Below are positions 11,521 to 21,880 of a stretch of 64,000 nucleotides of DNA, one piece after another. The notes under the pieces were generated by a model that saw nothing but the letters and a program-made list of their open reading frames with translations, was not told the DNA's origin and did no database searches. Source of the DNA: Toxorhynchites rutilus septentrionalis (Eukaryota; Arthropoda; Insecta; Diptera; Culicidae); contig NC_073746.1 in assembly GCF_029784135.1 (NCBI RefSeq), positions 101,696,515-101,760,514 of the forward strand. Reading direction: 5' to 3'. A program made the translations under genes and the position numbers. Position 1 is the stretch's first letter, and each line of letters begins with the position of its first letter.

Positions 11521-12096
11521 AAAATTAGCATTTTTAGTGTTTCTGAATAATTCGTTTATAAACGACAATGACTTAGCTTTTAAGTTGCACATGTATGTAC
11601 TCCTGATATGCACAACTCTCCTGATTCTCTTAAAAACAAAAATTTGATGTGGTACATTGTAATTACGATGACCTATGAGTTTCAACGCAAATGAATTTTC
11701 TCTTTTTACACTGCATTAAACAAACTGCAAAAAACAAAGCAAAGTCACCTAATCGCATAATTGAGAAAATGGTTGAATGTCAACAACGGCCAGCAGTCAC
11801 ATCTTCCACCCACCAACCTTTCTCCTCCCATATTTAACACACTCCTAACCGGTCCTGGGTGGTGGCGGATGCTAACTCATCCGCTCAATAGGACGCGTCG
11901 CGTCTGTCTGTGATGCATGGAAAGTTGTCACCGAATGGTTAAATTTGTACATTATGTACACCGGCACTTGATAGATGAGAATTGCGCCCGCCGGTCTTGG
12001 AGAACGAGACAACCCTTGCGGATCTTGGGGGTGTTGAATAAGCCGATGCTGTGGTGCTGGGGGGAGCAAGGGGTTGCGTGCAACCGTTCTGACGTC
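11521..12096. other. Upstream region of cuticle gene 1
   Basis: No coding sequence. GC content rises from about 11780 towards the TATA box at 12097, consistent with a promoter-proximal region. No specific enhancer motif could be defended by eye. Confidence 0.4.
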
Positions 12097-12104
12097 TATA
12101 AATA
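12097..12104 (+). promoter_or_regulatory. TATA box of cuticle gene 1
   Basis: TATAAATA, with an initiator-like TCAGA at 12130-12134 about 33 nt downstream. The ATG follows at 12276, giving a 5' UTR of about 145 nt. TATA-driven promoters are usual for cuticular protein genes. Confidence 0.65.
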
Positions 12105-12275
12105 CAGTAGGTAAAGTTCTATTCTTTCGTCAGATTTCCTATCAACTGGTGTTTGGAAGAGTGAAGTGCAGCGCCGGGTTGAGCGGAGTACGCGTGTTTT
12201 TAGGATAAATAAACGCTGGCGGTAAATTCAGTCGTTCGGTTTGGTGATTAAGTTTAACAGTGTGAAACTAACGAA

Positions 12276-13699
12276 ATGAAATTAGTAAGTAAAAAGTACA
12301 AATTGCAACTTCCACTTTTTTTATTGTGTCAAACATTTGGATTATTTTGAGCTTCGATTGATTGAGTGAAAGCCTTATTAACGTTGTATTAAATTATTAC
12401 ATTTTCCTATCAATTAAAATTGAAAGAATTCTGTTACAACGAGATAACATAATAATCCGTTTTCAGTGTGAACACTGGTGAAATCTTGTCGACTGTCCCA
12501 GAAATATTTTTTGATATCCGATCATATATTTCACAGTATGTATTGGTAATTTTTTTTTATGGTTGCTAGTTTACAAGATCATACAGAATAACATTTGAAT
12601 TTGCGTATTTTTGCGCGAAAATTTGGAAGATCAACGTAGAAATATAGTAAAGAGGTCATCTGTTCACTAATGCTTGCAAGAATCAAGAACGTTGTGATTC
12701 GAAATCATCGGTTTTTGAAAACTTTGGTTAATAAGAACGATCGTCACTGTAAATTGAGATCATCATGTGATCATGATGCCATCAGAGGAAAGTTCTCTCC
12801 CAAAGAAATAATTTTCTTATCCAAGATTGTTCACGTTTCTTTAAAGCATACAAATTTTCTGACTTGTTAATACAAATATGATAGCGGCTCTTATCCCAAG
12901 ATCTAATAATTTCTTTGAAATACTTCATACCATAGGAAGTGCTTCTGCTGGCAACGTGCATCGCGGCAACAATCGCAGCACCCCAACGGCCTGATGCGGA
13001 GGCAGAAATAATCTCACAAGATAGCAACATCGATCCAGACGGCTCTTATCAGTACAGGTGCGATAATTTAAACGCTACTAAACATGCATAAACATCAAAC
13101 GCCTCCAGCCTAGGGGGGCAATTCGTCAGTACCCCATCATCATGCAAATTATGCGCATTAACTAATTAATGCTCAACACGTTTTACCAACGCAAGCAACA
13201 TCATTGTTAGTACATCGCTACCATAAATATAAGCTTACACTGAGCTTTACCCCGCAGGGCAGTCATTATCTGTGGGTACATCTCTGGAAGCTGCTGAATT
13301 ATCTATTGTTGTTATTTGAAGTGTCGGCTTGTAATTATTGTAAAGCACTTTGCACTAACTTCGAATGGCTCGCAATTGGTACCTGTGTAAACAGCAAATC
13401 AAAAACTAATTATCGTCCCCTTTCGCAGCTATGAAACCGCCAACGGTATTCGCGGCCAGGAACAGGGTACCCTGAAGCGAGCCAGCAGCCCAGACACCAG
13501 TGACGTTATAATAGCGTCCGGTTCGGTTTCCTATACCGCGCCCGATGGCCAGGTCATCACGTTGAACTACGTTGCCGACGATGAGAATGGCTACCAGCCG
13601 CAGGGCGATCATCTGCCAACTCCGCCACCGATCCCACCCCAAATTCAAAAGGCGCTGGATTATTTGGCCAGTTTACCTCCATCGAATCGAAGACGTTAG
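12276..13699 (+). CDS. RR-1 cuticular protein (chitin-binding), 133 aa, three exons
   Basis: Structural protein of the exoskeleton; RR-1 proteins bind chitin through the Rebers-Riddiford domain and are secreted. Exons: 12276-12284 (MKL, donor GTAAGT), 12936-13057 (acceptor CATAG, donor GTGCGA) and 13429-13699 (acceptor CGCAG, stop TAG 13697-13699). The splices join in frame as 9 + 122 + 271 = 402 nt. Residues 1-18 ([18 protein letters not shown]) form a signal peptide. The chitin_bind_4 domain runs from PDGSYQYSYETANG (about residue 37) through [11 protein letters not shown] and [17 protein letters not shown], followed by a PTPPPIPP linker and an Ala/Leu C-terminus. Start choice: a very short first exon coding only the first residues of the signal peptide is typical of this family and the TATA box lies correctly upstream. 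A possible ATTAAA poly(A) signal is at 13981-13986. Exon borders are inferred from splice consensus and homology, not from transcripts. Confidence 0.92.
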
Positions 13700-15055
13700 A
13701 CACCCCTTCAGGAGCCCTGACTCGCGACTCAGTAGACTTCATATCCGCCCACCCAAGGGAGCGTGATGGCCAATACTCAATTTCTAGTGTTTTGATAGTG
13801 TCATAAGCGTTACTTTCGCGTGTTGTTATACTTGTAATCTTGTAGTTTTTAGGAGCAAAACGGTCGCATCGAAAAAAGCGGCTCGATAAAAGGTATTTCG
13901 TGTTCAATTGCTTTAACCGACAATGCATTACTATTCGAATGGAGAAGGATACTACTGCATTACCAATGTTCAAAGGCGTTATTAAAATCGCATGTTGAAA
14001 AACAGTAGTTGTTTTATTACTCTACACTGAACACAAAGATATAGCGACCGTTATCATGTTGTATAACCAAACCAAATCGTGTAGTTCAAACGGCTCTTCA
14101 AAGACCGTATCATTAGCTTGGAAGCAAATGGAATTCGGCACGAATTAATTTCATTTTTTATGTTGGAACCGTGAATTAAAACGTACCGAACTATTTCAGA
14201 AATTAGCTGAAATGTGCCTAAATTAAAGATGAAAAAGGACTAATAGTTTGAAAAAAAAAATTATAGCAGGTTGTGTTCAAGACACGACCGCATTGTTGAC
14301 GTAGAACTACGCTGTAGTTCAAATCAAGTCGCTTGCTTAGAACTGCGGATATTATTTTATGATGCTACGAAAGTTTTGAAATAGCCATTCTACCAGTTTG
14401 GTCGCCCTGAAATGTTTTTTTTATTGTAGAATCATTTGACGATAATTGCTTGATGATTCATTCTTGTGCTCGCTGAAAAATACATGCTCGAGATAAGCGC
14501 AGCTGTCATCCTTAGTGGAGAAAGTTTTGCTACTGGCAAGCGGAACCAAATCACATAAAACATTTCAGAACGATATTTACTTTCTTGGTGACTAAATAAA
14601 CTCTATCTGTTAAACTTAACAACCTCGAAAAGAGTAGCACTGCTTCATTATGATCAAGATTAGCGCAAATGCAATCCTAGTTGAAAGCAGTTTTGTAACT
14701 GGCACGCGAGCCCAAATAAATTAATAACTTAATATAACTTATTGAATAACTTGGTATTCCCCAAATAATTTTTTGCTGCCCAACATTAACACCTGTTTCA
14801 CCATAGCGTCAGTGCAATGTATTGATGACAGAAAACAAACAATGTTAACTACTTGGAAAAAGGCTGAATATTTGCCTTAGCAGAGATTCATTACCAATAC
14901 CCTATATTGTTTATATTTATCATTACGACTGCATAATTTGCAACACCAAACAATCACCAATCATAGCATAAAAAATTAGGTGATTGTTGCATCGTTACAG
15001 GGCCAATGCACACGGGAGCAAATACAAATGGGGTTTCAGCGTAGCGAAGATGAAT
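13700..15055. other. 3' flank and intergenic, no gene
   Basis: The antisense frame over the last exon of cuticle gene 1 is a shadow. A fragment of palindrome repeat family B lies at about 14262-14312 (GACACGACCGCATTGTTGAC then GACGTAGAACTACG). The rest is AT-rich without recognisable features. Confidence 0.45.
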
Positions 15056-15103
15056 TAGAGGCGAATGAACTGCAAAGTTTAAAGCCTCTTAAAAACAAAG
15101 AAT
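15056..15103 (+). repeat. Hairpin mini-element copy
   Basis: Stem AGAGGC (15057-15062) pairs with GCCTCT (15083-15088); the loop is GAATGAACTGC then AAAGTTTAAA, followed by TAAAAACAAAGAA. Near-identical to the copies at 11.4 and 11.5 kb. A degenerate relative lies at about 15585-15620. Confidence 0.75.
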
Positions 15104-15799
15104 CGAAATAGCGAAGATGCACTATTTTTACGTACGGGTTATGAAGCACGCACGTACGCATAAAAATATCCATATACGATGGCATGAAGCAACTAAATAT
15201 ACACACACTTATCTCCGTATCTCAACAGAAGCCCTTTCCGTTAATAATGCCAGTCTAGATTAGCTTAGCTGTCATCTTTTATGGAGATAGTTTTCCTACC
15301 GTCATGCGAAACCAAATTTATGAAAAAATTCAGAACATTTATTTTCTTGGTGAGCTGACGATAGCCAAGTTTGATGATTACCCACACGATTGTGTAGCTC
15401 AGAACTGTAATACAATGGCGTCAATTTGATGCAATGATTGCAATGCCAGAGACAAGTAATTTGGTCGCGTCCATAGCTTAATCCGACACGAAGACATGTG
15501 ATGACGCAAAACAAGGAAGAACAAGCGATATTCATTGCTTTGAATACAGAACGATACTGAAAGTTTGTCTTTCTTCCTTGCTTGATACTTTAAACTACTT
15601 CAGTTCATTCGTCTGTAACCTTCAAAAAGGCCCTTGGAAAACTTTACTTTATCCATCATATTATTGCTCCACCCCTATTGCCTTGAGAAAGGCATTCGAT
15701 CTCTCGCCTTCCAGCCCGCCCAGCAACGATGTTGTTCAGTCGATTTTCTTACGAAGAATGAAAGTTTGCCTCAGCGACAGAACAAATGTATGAGGAAAT
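15104..15799. other. Intergenic, no gene recognised
   Basis: Short frames only. 15585-15620 is a decayed hairpin mini-element (TTTAAACTACTTCAGTTCAT then TCGTCTGTAA). No coding or RNA feature seen. Confidence 0.4.
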
Positions 15800-16060
15800 G
15801 GGAATGCTTCCAATTTTCATAAATTAAACCATATACCATATACCATATACCATATACAGACTATGGGATTATAATGTATAACATATTAAACTTAGGGAGT
15901 TTTAGGGAATTTCCGATTCGTTTGGTATGTAAATCGCCAAAATCCGTTCGCGGCAAAAATAGTTATTAACGTTAACTTTATTTCATAAAAACGTTACCTG
16001 TTTTCTGATTTGGCACCCTTAATGAAAGACGTAGTTCTACGTCAAAAACATTTTGTATAC
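15800..16060 (-). repeat. Family B fragment with a small ATACCAT tandem
   Basis: The minus strand starts at the palindrome GACGTAGAACTACGTC (complement of 16028-16043) and continues through text equivalent to GGGTGCCAAATCAG, AAATAAAGTTAACGTTAA and GGAAATTC in the 44.5 and 48.4 kb copies. A short ATACCAT microsatellite (about 15829-15857) interrupts it. Confidence 0.7.
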
Positions 16061-18120
16061 TTCTTTGAATGATTTCTTGAACCTTCAATAATTCCTCGCA
16101 GAATTTTTCTAAAAATGAATGCTTAAGTATTACGTATCTGTAAGCAATATGCTACGAATTTCGACGAAATATTGATTTCAAATTCACGGAAACCTTGCCT
16201 CAAGCCTTATCGAAGTTTTGTTCCGCGATTCGAATAGAGACTAAAGATACATTTTATCTTTCATTAAGAGACAGTCGTTGAATTTCATTGGCCACAGAAT
16301 CCTACGGAATCTTAAACAGTGCACTTTGTGAGCGGATTCGACGCACATCGTTGCAATCAGCAGACAATGTTTGTGCCAAATTCCAATTGGAGATATGTGG
16401 CTCCTGTAACCGAGAAGTGAACGTCACACATGTTCGATTCCTTATCTGGTCATGGGTACATCCGTCAAAGTAAGTTCTTCCGATTTGCCCTGATACACGC
16501 GTATTCTCGATCTTGCTAATCAGAATATAACCGGTGCGGAGGGAAAAAATAAAGAAAAAAAACCGAGGTTTGTTGTTCTGTATAGAAATCATAACTGTTC
16601 TGTATAGAAATCATAACTGTTCTGTATAGAAATCGGGACTGAATACCGTAAAATGGAGTATAATTGATAATTTTGAGCTTTTTTTGAACATTACTGCCAT
16701 ACATACAAACATTATATTTCAATATTTTGAACACAAATACTGGCACGTTAAAATTCGTTATTTCATAATGATTTGAAACCACTTTCTGAATAAGTTTTTT
16801 CATTCTTCTTTCGGGTTTTCAAAGGGCCTGGATGGTTAAGAATGTTAAAAGTGTCCACAAACCAAATTAGCAGTTCTACGAAAAGTATTGTATAGAATAC
16901 CAAATAAGAAATGTTGACTTTTTTGTAAACCCCTATGTGGTTTGAAAAACGTACTTTTCAAATTTTTTTCACGCCATTTTCAGTAGCTACGAGATAAAAA
17001 TTAAGATAAAAAAAACTGAAAGTATATATTATATAACGGGGAGCTCACCAGGCGGTACAACGGAACGGGGTTTTTACGGGCAGCGATTCGTGGATGTCTT
17101 TCCCTGTCTACTTAGCTCTGGACGGTCCAACAGTGGTACTGCACGTGCATCGGCAGTAGAGTGTACAAATTACAAGGGAATCTGCCAACCTCATTCGTGA
17201 GGTAAACCGAACTATAGCTGACAGTAACCAACGGAAATTGCAGGAAAACACTGCGGGTTATCGGAAGCTAGCAACACTCAACTTTTTACTTCTGCTTTAC
17301 GTAAGGATAGTCCCATTTGATATCTATCATTAAGTGACATGGTTTTTTTACGCGGATTTTCCAATTAACGCGGATTTTCGAATTAACGCGTTTTTTTACG
17401 CGAATTTTCCAATTAACGCGGTTTTTTTAACATCCAGCACCCATTACGGCTAGTCGCTCAAAAAGAGTAGAGGCACTCGCGCTGCCATTCATCCCATACC
17501 AACATAGAAGAGAGAGGCTCAGACCCACACAAGTGAGTTTGTGTTGAATCTGAACTTCAAGATTAGGAAACGAGGGTCTTCCAAATGTCGGGTCAGTACA
17601 GCGCTACAGCCTTTCCTAGATATGTGTGATTTTTTTGATATTTTCTTTTCTTTTATTTCTAAACGTGTTTTATATGTGTGATTTTTCCATTTTTTTTGTA
17701 ATTATATTTTTTTGTGAATGATGCTAGAATAAGTTTGTTCCAAAAGTTCGTCAGTTTCTGACCAAAAAAAGACTACAACCTAGGGCTATTTTATCAATAA
17801 AACTGCACTTAGCAACATTCTTCTTCTTCTTCTTTTTGGCTTTAAGAGGGTTTAAACTTTTCAGTTAGCAACATTGTGAGGATGAGATTTCTACTGACGA
17901 ATAACAGGTAAAAGCTTGATTCTACTGCCCGATCCAACATCTTTTGCCGAACCAATGAAGAAAGGAATAATTCAAAATATATAACCAATATACCGTGAAA
18001 ATTTATAAATGCATTTAAGAATGGTGAAAACAACTTAAATTTAGTTCCCTAGGAAAAATACGAGAAATCGCAAGAATAAAACATTACAACAAATAATTAA
18101 TTATATTTCATCACATTGCA
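16061..18120. other. Intergenic with minor tandem repeats
   Basis: Contains a 22-bp tandem repeat (about 16572-16636, unit GTTCTGTATAGAAATCATAA plus CT, nearly three copies), a block of alternating ACGCGGATTTTCCAATTA units (about 17343-17430) resembling the interior of a small DNA transposon, and a degenerate hairpin mini-element at 17838-17873 next to a TTC run. No gene recognised. Confidence 0.45.
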
Positions 18121-19860
18121 CAATGGTCCAGGAGATGTATTTAAGTGTTAATTAGCATTTAGAGCTTGACAGTTATTCTCTAGACAAAAACTGTCTTGGA
18201 CAAAGTTGTTACTCATGATAGAGCGCTCGTTTTTATGTTGTCAGAAATAGGGTGAACAAAATTGTCGATGAAATAAAAAATCTAACTTTCTTATCTTTAT
18301 AAGTAGAGGTACACATGGTTCGACAATGTTGTAGCGCATTTTTTCTAAATTACGTTAGGGTTACCACGAAAAAAAACAATTTTTTTTGTTCTAACTTTTA
18401 TATTTGAAATTTTACATGCTAGCTATCTCAGAAAGACTTTTAGAGCTTACTGATACAAACATTTTTCGATGCAGAACTTGTCAATATCTCAACTTTACTC
18501 AAATATATAGAAATATCAATAACATATTTCTTCCCAAAAAACACGATCTATTCATTTGTTTGTCATTCTTTCTGGGGCAAACATAAACAATGTTTGTTGA
18601 CGGAATTTGAAAGAACAGATTTCACTCTATGTAATATGTGATTCTCAAAACTATGTTATTTTTCGTGTTTAGGTAAATTAAAATTGAAATCATGAGTTAT
18701 TGGATGAAAACCCATCAACAACTTTGAGCAGGATTAAGATATTGACATGTTCTGCATCGCAAAATATTGGTATTGATAAGCTCTAAAAGTCGTACGAAGA
18801 CCATTTTGATGTATAATTTTGAAAATAAAAGTTAGAGTAAAAAAAACCGTTATTTCATAGTTACCCTAATGCAACTCAGATAGAAAGCACTAAAAACAAC
18901 TTTGTGGGAGATATTTATTGTTTGGACAAAAACGTCTTATACAAAGATATTACATATGATAGAGCGCTCATTTTTATGTTATCAAAAATAGGGTAACCAA
19001 AATTTTCGATGAAATGAAAAATCTAACTTTCTTATCTTTATAGATAGAGATAAACATAGTTCAACAATGTTGTAGCCCCAGTTATTTTAAACAACTTTGT
19101 ACAACAAAGCTTTTTTCTATCTTTTGAAATAATCGATTTAGCGCTTTTGCATTATGGTGACCATGAAAAATCGTGTTTTTTTCTGCTTTAACTTTCATAT
19201 TCCAAATTCTATACAAAACTGTCTTCGTACGACTTTTAGAGCTTATCGATACCAACATTTTGCGACGCAGAACTTGTTTATATCTCAATCCTACTCAAAG
19301 TTATTGATGGTTTTTTATCAAAAAACTCATGATTTCAATTTCAATTTATTCAAACACAAAGAATAACATAGTTTTGAAAATCACACATCATGTAGAGTGA
19401 AATATGCTCCTTCAAATGCCGCTAATAAACTTTGTTTACGTTTGCCCCAGGAAGAATGACAAACAAATGAAAATAGCATGTTTTTTTGGGAAGAAATATC
19501 AATAACTTTGAGTGAAGTTGAGATATTGACAAGTTCTGCATCGAAAAATATTTGTATTAGTAAGCTCTAAAAGTCTTTCGAAGACAATTTTCATGTAAAA
19601 TTTAAACATAAAAGTTAGAGCATAAAAACAGTTTTTTTCATGGTGACCCTAACGTAACATAGAAAAAATGCGCTATATCGGTTATTTCAAGAGATAGAGA
19701 AAAACTTTGTTCTACAGAGATGTCTCAAATAGTTGGAGCTAAAACATTGTCGAACTATGTTTACCTCTATCTATAAAGATAAGAAAATTAGATTTTTTAT
19801 TTCATCGAAAATTTTGATCACCCTATTTTTGACAACATAAAACCATTGCTTCGACAACTC
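18121..19860. repeat. Large foldback repeat (family A), about 1.7 kb
   Basis: The left arm (18121 to about 18900) reappears inverted in the right arm (about 19090-19860). Examples: TAAAAAATCTAACTTTCTTA at 18275 pairs with its complement near 19785-19805; TTTCTTCCCAAAAAACA at 18528 pairs near 19480-19497; AGCTCTAAAAGTCGTACGAA at 18779 pairs near 19226-19245; GTTACCCTAATGCA near 18865 pairs with GCATTATGGTGACC near 19150. A third, direct copy of the arm tip occupies about 18955-19080 in the centre. Arms are imperfect. No coding potential. Related single-arm pieces occur at 28.46, 48.1 and 49.15 kb. Confidence 0.82.
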
Positions 19861-19894
19861 GCAAGCAGATCGGTCGAACCTATATTTGATCCGA

Positions 19895-20215
19895 TACAGG
19901 TGTTTTTTTTGACGTAGGACTACGTCTAACCGGAAGATATAGGGGGTGAAATGGAAATCTAGGCACTGAACAAGTAGGAAAAAATGCAAGATTTGGAACG
20001 CTTATAACTCGAGCATTTCTCAATAGATCGCAAAGGTTTTTGCATCAATTGATAGGAAATATATCTACGCATCTATCATAACGAATAACATTTCATTTTT
20101 CTTGAGATAAATAATTGAATTATTGTGAAATATCAAGCATTGTCAAAATGCACTATGTGCCCATTTTTGATTGGTCCATTTTGTGCTCCTCAAATCATAC
20201 CGACAAAAACGGGCA
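19895..20215 (+). repeat. Family B copy adjoining the histone pseudogene
   Basis: Starts with the palindrome GACGTAGGACTACGTC (19911-19926), then AACCGGAAGATATAGGGG, GCTTATAACTCGAGCATTTC, GCATCAATTGATAGGAAATA and the CCAAT-type box TGATTGGTCC. The same order is seen at 31.5-31.2 kb (inverted) and, without the last part, at 44.5 and 48.4 kb. It ends within the promoter-like region upstream of the H2A pseudogene. Confidence 0.78.
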
Positions 20216-20428
20216 ACCAGAGCAGCAGCGAAATAGAATAAAGCACGATTGGAAAGAAAAAAGAAAACAATGAACGAAACATTGGTCGCAGTCTCACACA
20301 TGCGTAATTCTCGAGCCTGCCAGTCAGCTTAAAAATCCCCGCTCCGCTGCCGTAACGATCATTCTCATTCAAACCGTACACCACATCGGTTCGCATCACA
20401 ACACATCAACAAACCAACCCAAGCAGCC

Positions 20429-20890
20429 ATGTCTGGACATGGTAAAGGAGGAAAAGTGAAGGGAAAGGCAAAATCCCGCTCGAACCGTGTTGATCTGGAG
20501 TTCCCCGCAAGGGTAGCTAGGCCGAGCGCGTTAGTACCAGTGCACCAGTCCACCTAGCCGGCGTTATATAGTTTCGGCCGCCGAAGTGATCGAGTTAGCT
20601 GGTAAAGCTGCTCGCGACGATAAGAAAACCCGCATTCGGAACAGAACACATTCGGTTCTGTGGACATCAAGACAACAGGCAGTTGCAGCGAGTGGCGAGT
20701 GGCAAACGCAATCGCAAAACGGCATCAGGTAGCAGAAGAAAAAAGTTTGTCCTTTATACACACTGCTTTGGTGGCAAATCTAGAACAAGGCGGCATCGAG
20801 GGCGTTCGAAATGGTTTTTTTCAAAACCACGAGTACTAAGTTTTCTAAATTGGAACCATTCCATAAAACAAGGCGCTTTTCAGGGCCATT
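20429..20890 (+). pseudogene. Histone H2A pseudogene
   Basis: ATG 20429 opens MSGHGKGGKVKGKAKSRSNR, almost the canonical H2A N-terminus (usually MSGRGKGGKVKGKAKSRSNR). The frame then degrades: an AERV-APV-LAGVI segment (about 20522-20570) and AAEVIELAGKAARD followed by KKTRI (about 20578-20638) align with the histone-fold core only after small frameshifts and a stop. The C-terminal third is not recognisable. Upstream lies histone-like leader sequence, and downstream a near-consensus histone 3' stem-loop, so it derives from a genomic histone gene unit rather than from a polyadenylated cDNA. It cannot encode H2A. Confidence 0.85.
20872..20887 (+). other. Histone mRNA 3' stem-loop, one mismatch
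   Basis: GGCGCTTTTCAGGGCC fits the replication-dependent histone 3'-end hairpin pattern (GGYYYTTYTNARRRCC) except for one unpaired position in the stem (G against G). Its position about 440 nt after the ATG matches a complete H2A gene (about 375 nt plus a short 3' UTR). It supports a direct DNA copy of a replication-dependent histone gene. Confidence 0.72.
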
Positions 20891-21880
20891 AAACCTTCCA
20901 AAAAAGAGTTTAGGAAATACAGTTCAATGCTTTCTAAAACAATATCCAAAATAATAATAAAACACAAATTGATTTTTTTATAATTTGTTTACCAGGATAT
21001 GATGAGTATGTGAATTTGGCAGTTGTTCTGAGCTTATTGATTTTCACCAATCCTTAAATTGCTTCTAGATTGAAAGTACAGTAATTTACACTTATCTCGA
21101 CATTTAGCTAATTGGACGGACCAGTAATGCGACATATTTAGTTGGACATTTTTGTAAACATAGAGTTCGGGGTCCAAATTATGACCCCACATTGAAGGTC
21201 GACACTGTACCACTGTCATCGCAAATGTTCAATTACAGGTTAAAATTACCTCCAATCCGATACTGAGTGGTGGTAATGCGACGTGCCATTGAATGTAATT
21301 TACTGTAAAATATGTCACAAGCTGGATGGGAAGAAATTTTCCAACTGTGAAAGCTGTGGCGAGTGGCAAACGCAATAGCTAAACAGGAAGGTTTAACCGA
21401 ACAAGATGGGAATATCGAGTGATAACAAAAACACAACACCAAAGGTTCTTTTCAGAAACATCAACATATTCATGAAGAGTAAACAGTAAACTAATCCATT
21501 TTTAAGGTAGATAGGTAGGTATTCACGTAGGAGAAGAAAATAAAACAATATATTTAAAATATATATTTAACAAAAGCTGTCCCTTTTGTATAGTCCTACG
21601 TCACTCCGGTTATGTCCCCGACATTACCCACCCGTCTTTTTTACATCCGTTTCTAGTGTGTATTTTTTCATCTGGTGCGCTGCGAGCGAAGTAAAGCTCA
21701 TAAAAAGTGGTACGCTATCGAGACAATCCGGCAGCAAGACACATCATCACACGCTACACAGCGGCGGCAAGTAGAAGTTTATTTTCCTCTTTCTTCTTCC
21801 ATCATTCTGCATAGCTTCTGTGCACGATTTACACCATTGTTTAAACTTTGTGTTTACCAAATCGGCAAGCGTTGGCATTA
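20891..21880. other. No gene recognised; possible gene-leader remnant
   Basis: GTGGCGAGTGGCAAACGCAAT at about 21355-21375 repeats a phrase found at 20692-20712 inside the histone pseudogene region, so this may be a second decayed copy of that flank. 21592-21630 carries CCTACGTCACTCCGG-type text related to family B. 21650-21880 looks like a 5' UTR or promoter fragment but no coding start could be defended. Confidence 0.35.

Noticed and set aside
13406..13973. Long antisense frames over the last exon of cuticle gene 1
   Set aside because: Shadow frames of the coding exon; the plus strand has the RR-1 domain and splice signals.
20429..20640. A functional histone H2A gene
   Set aside because: Frameshifts, an internal stop and loss of the C-terminal third.
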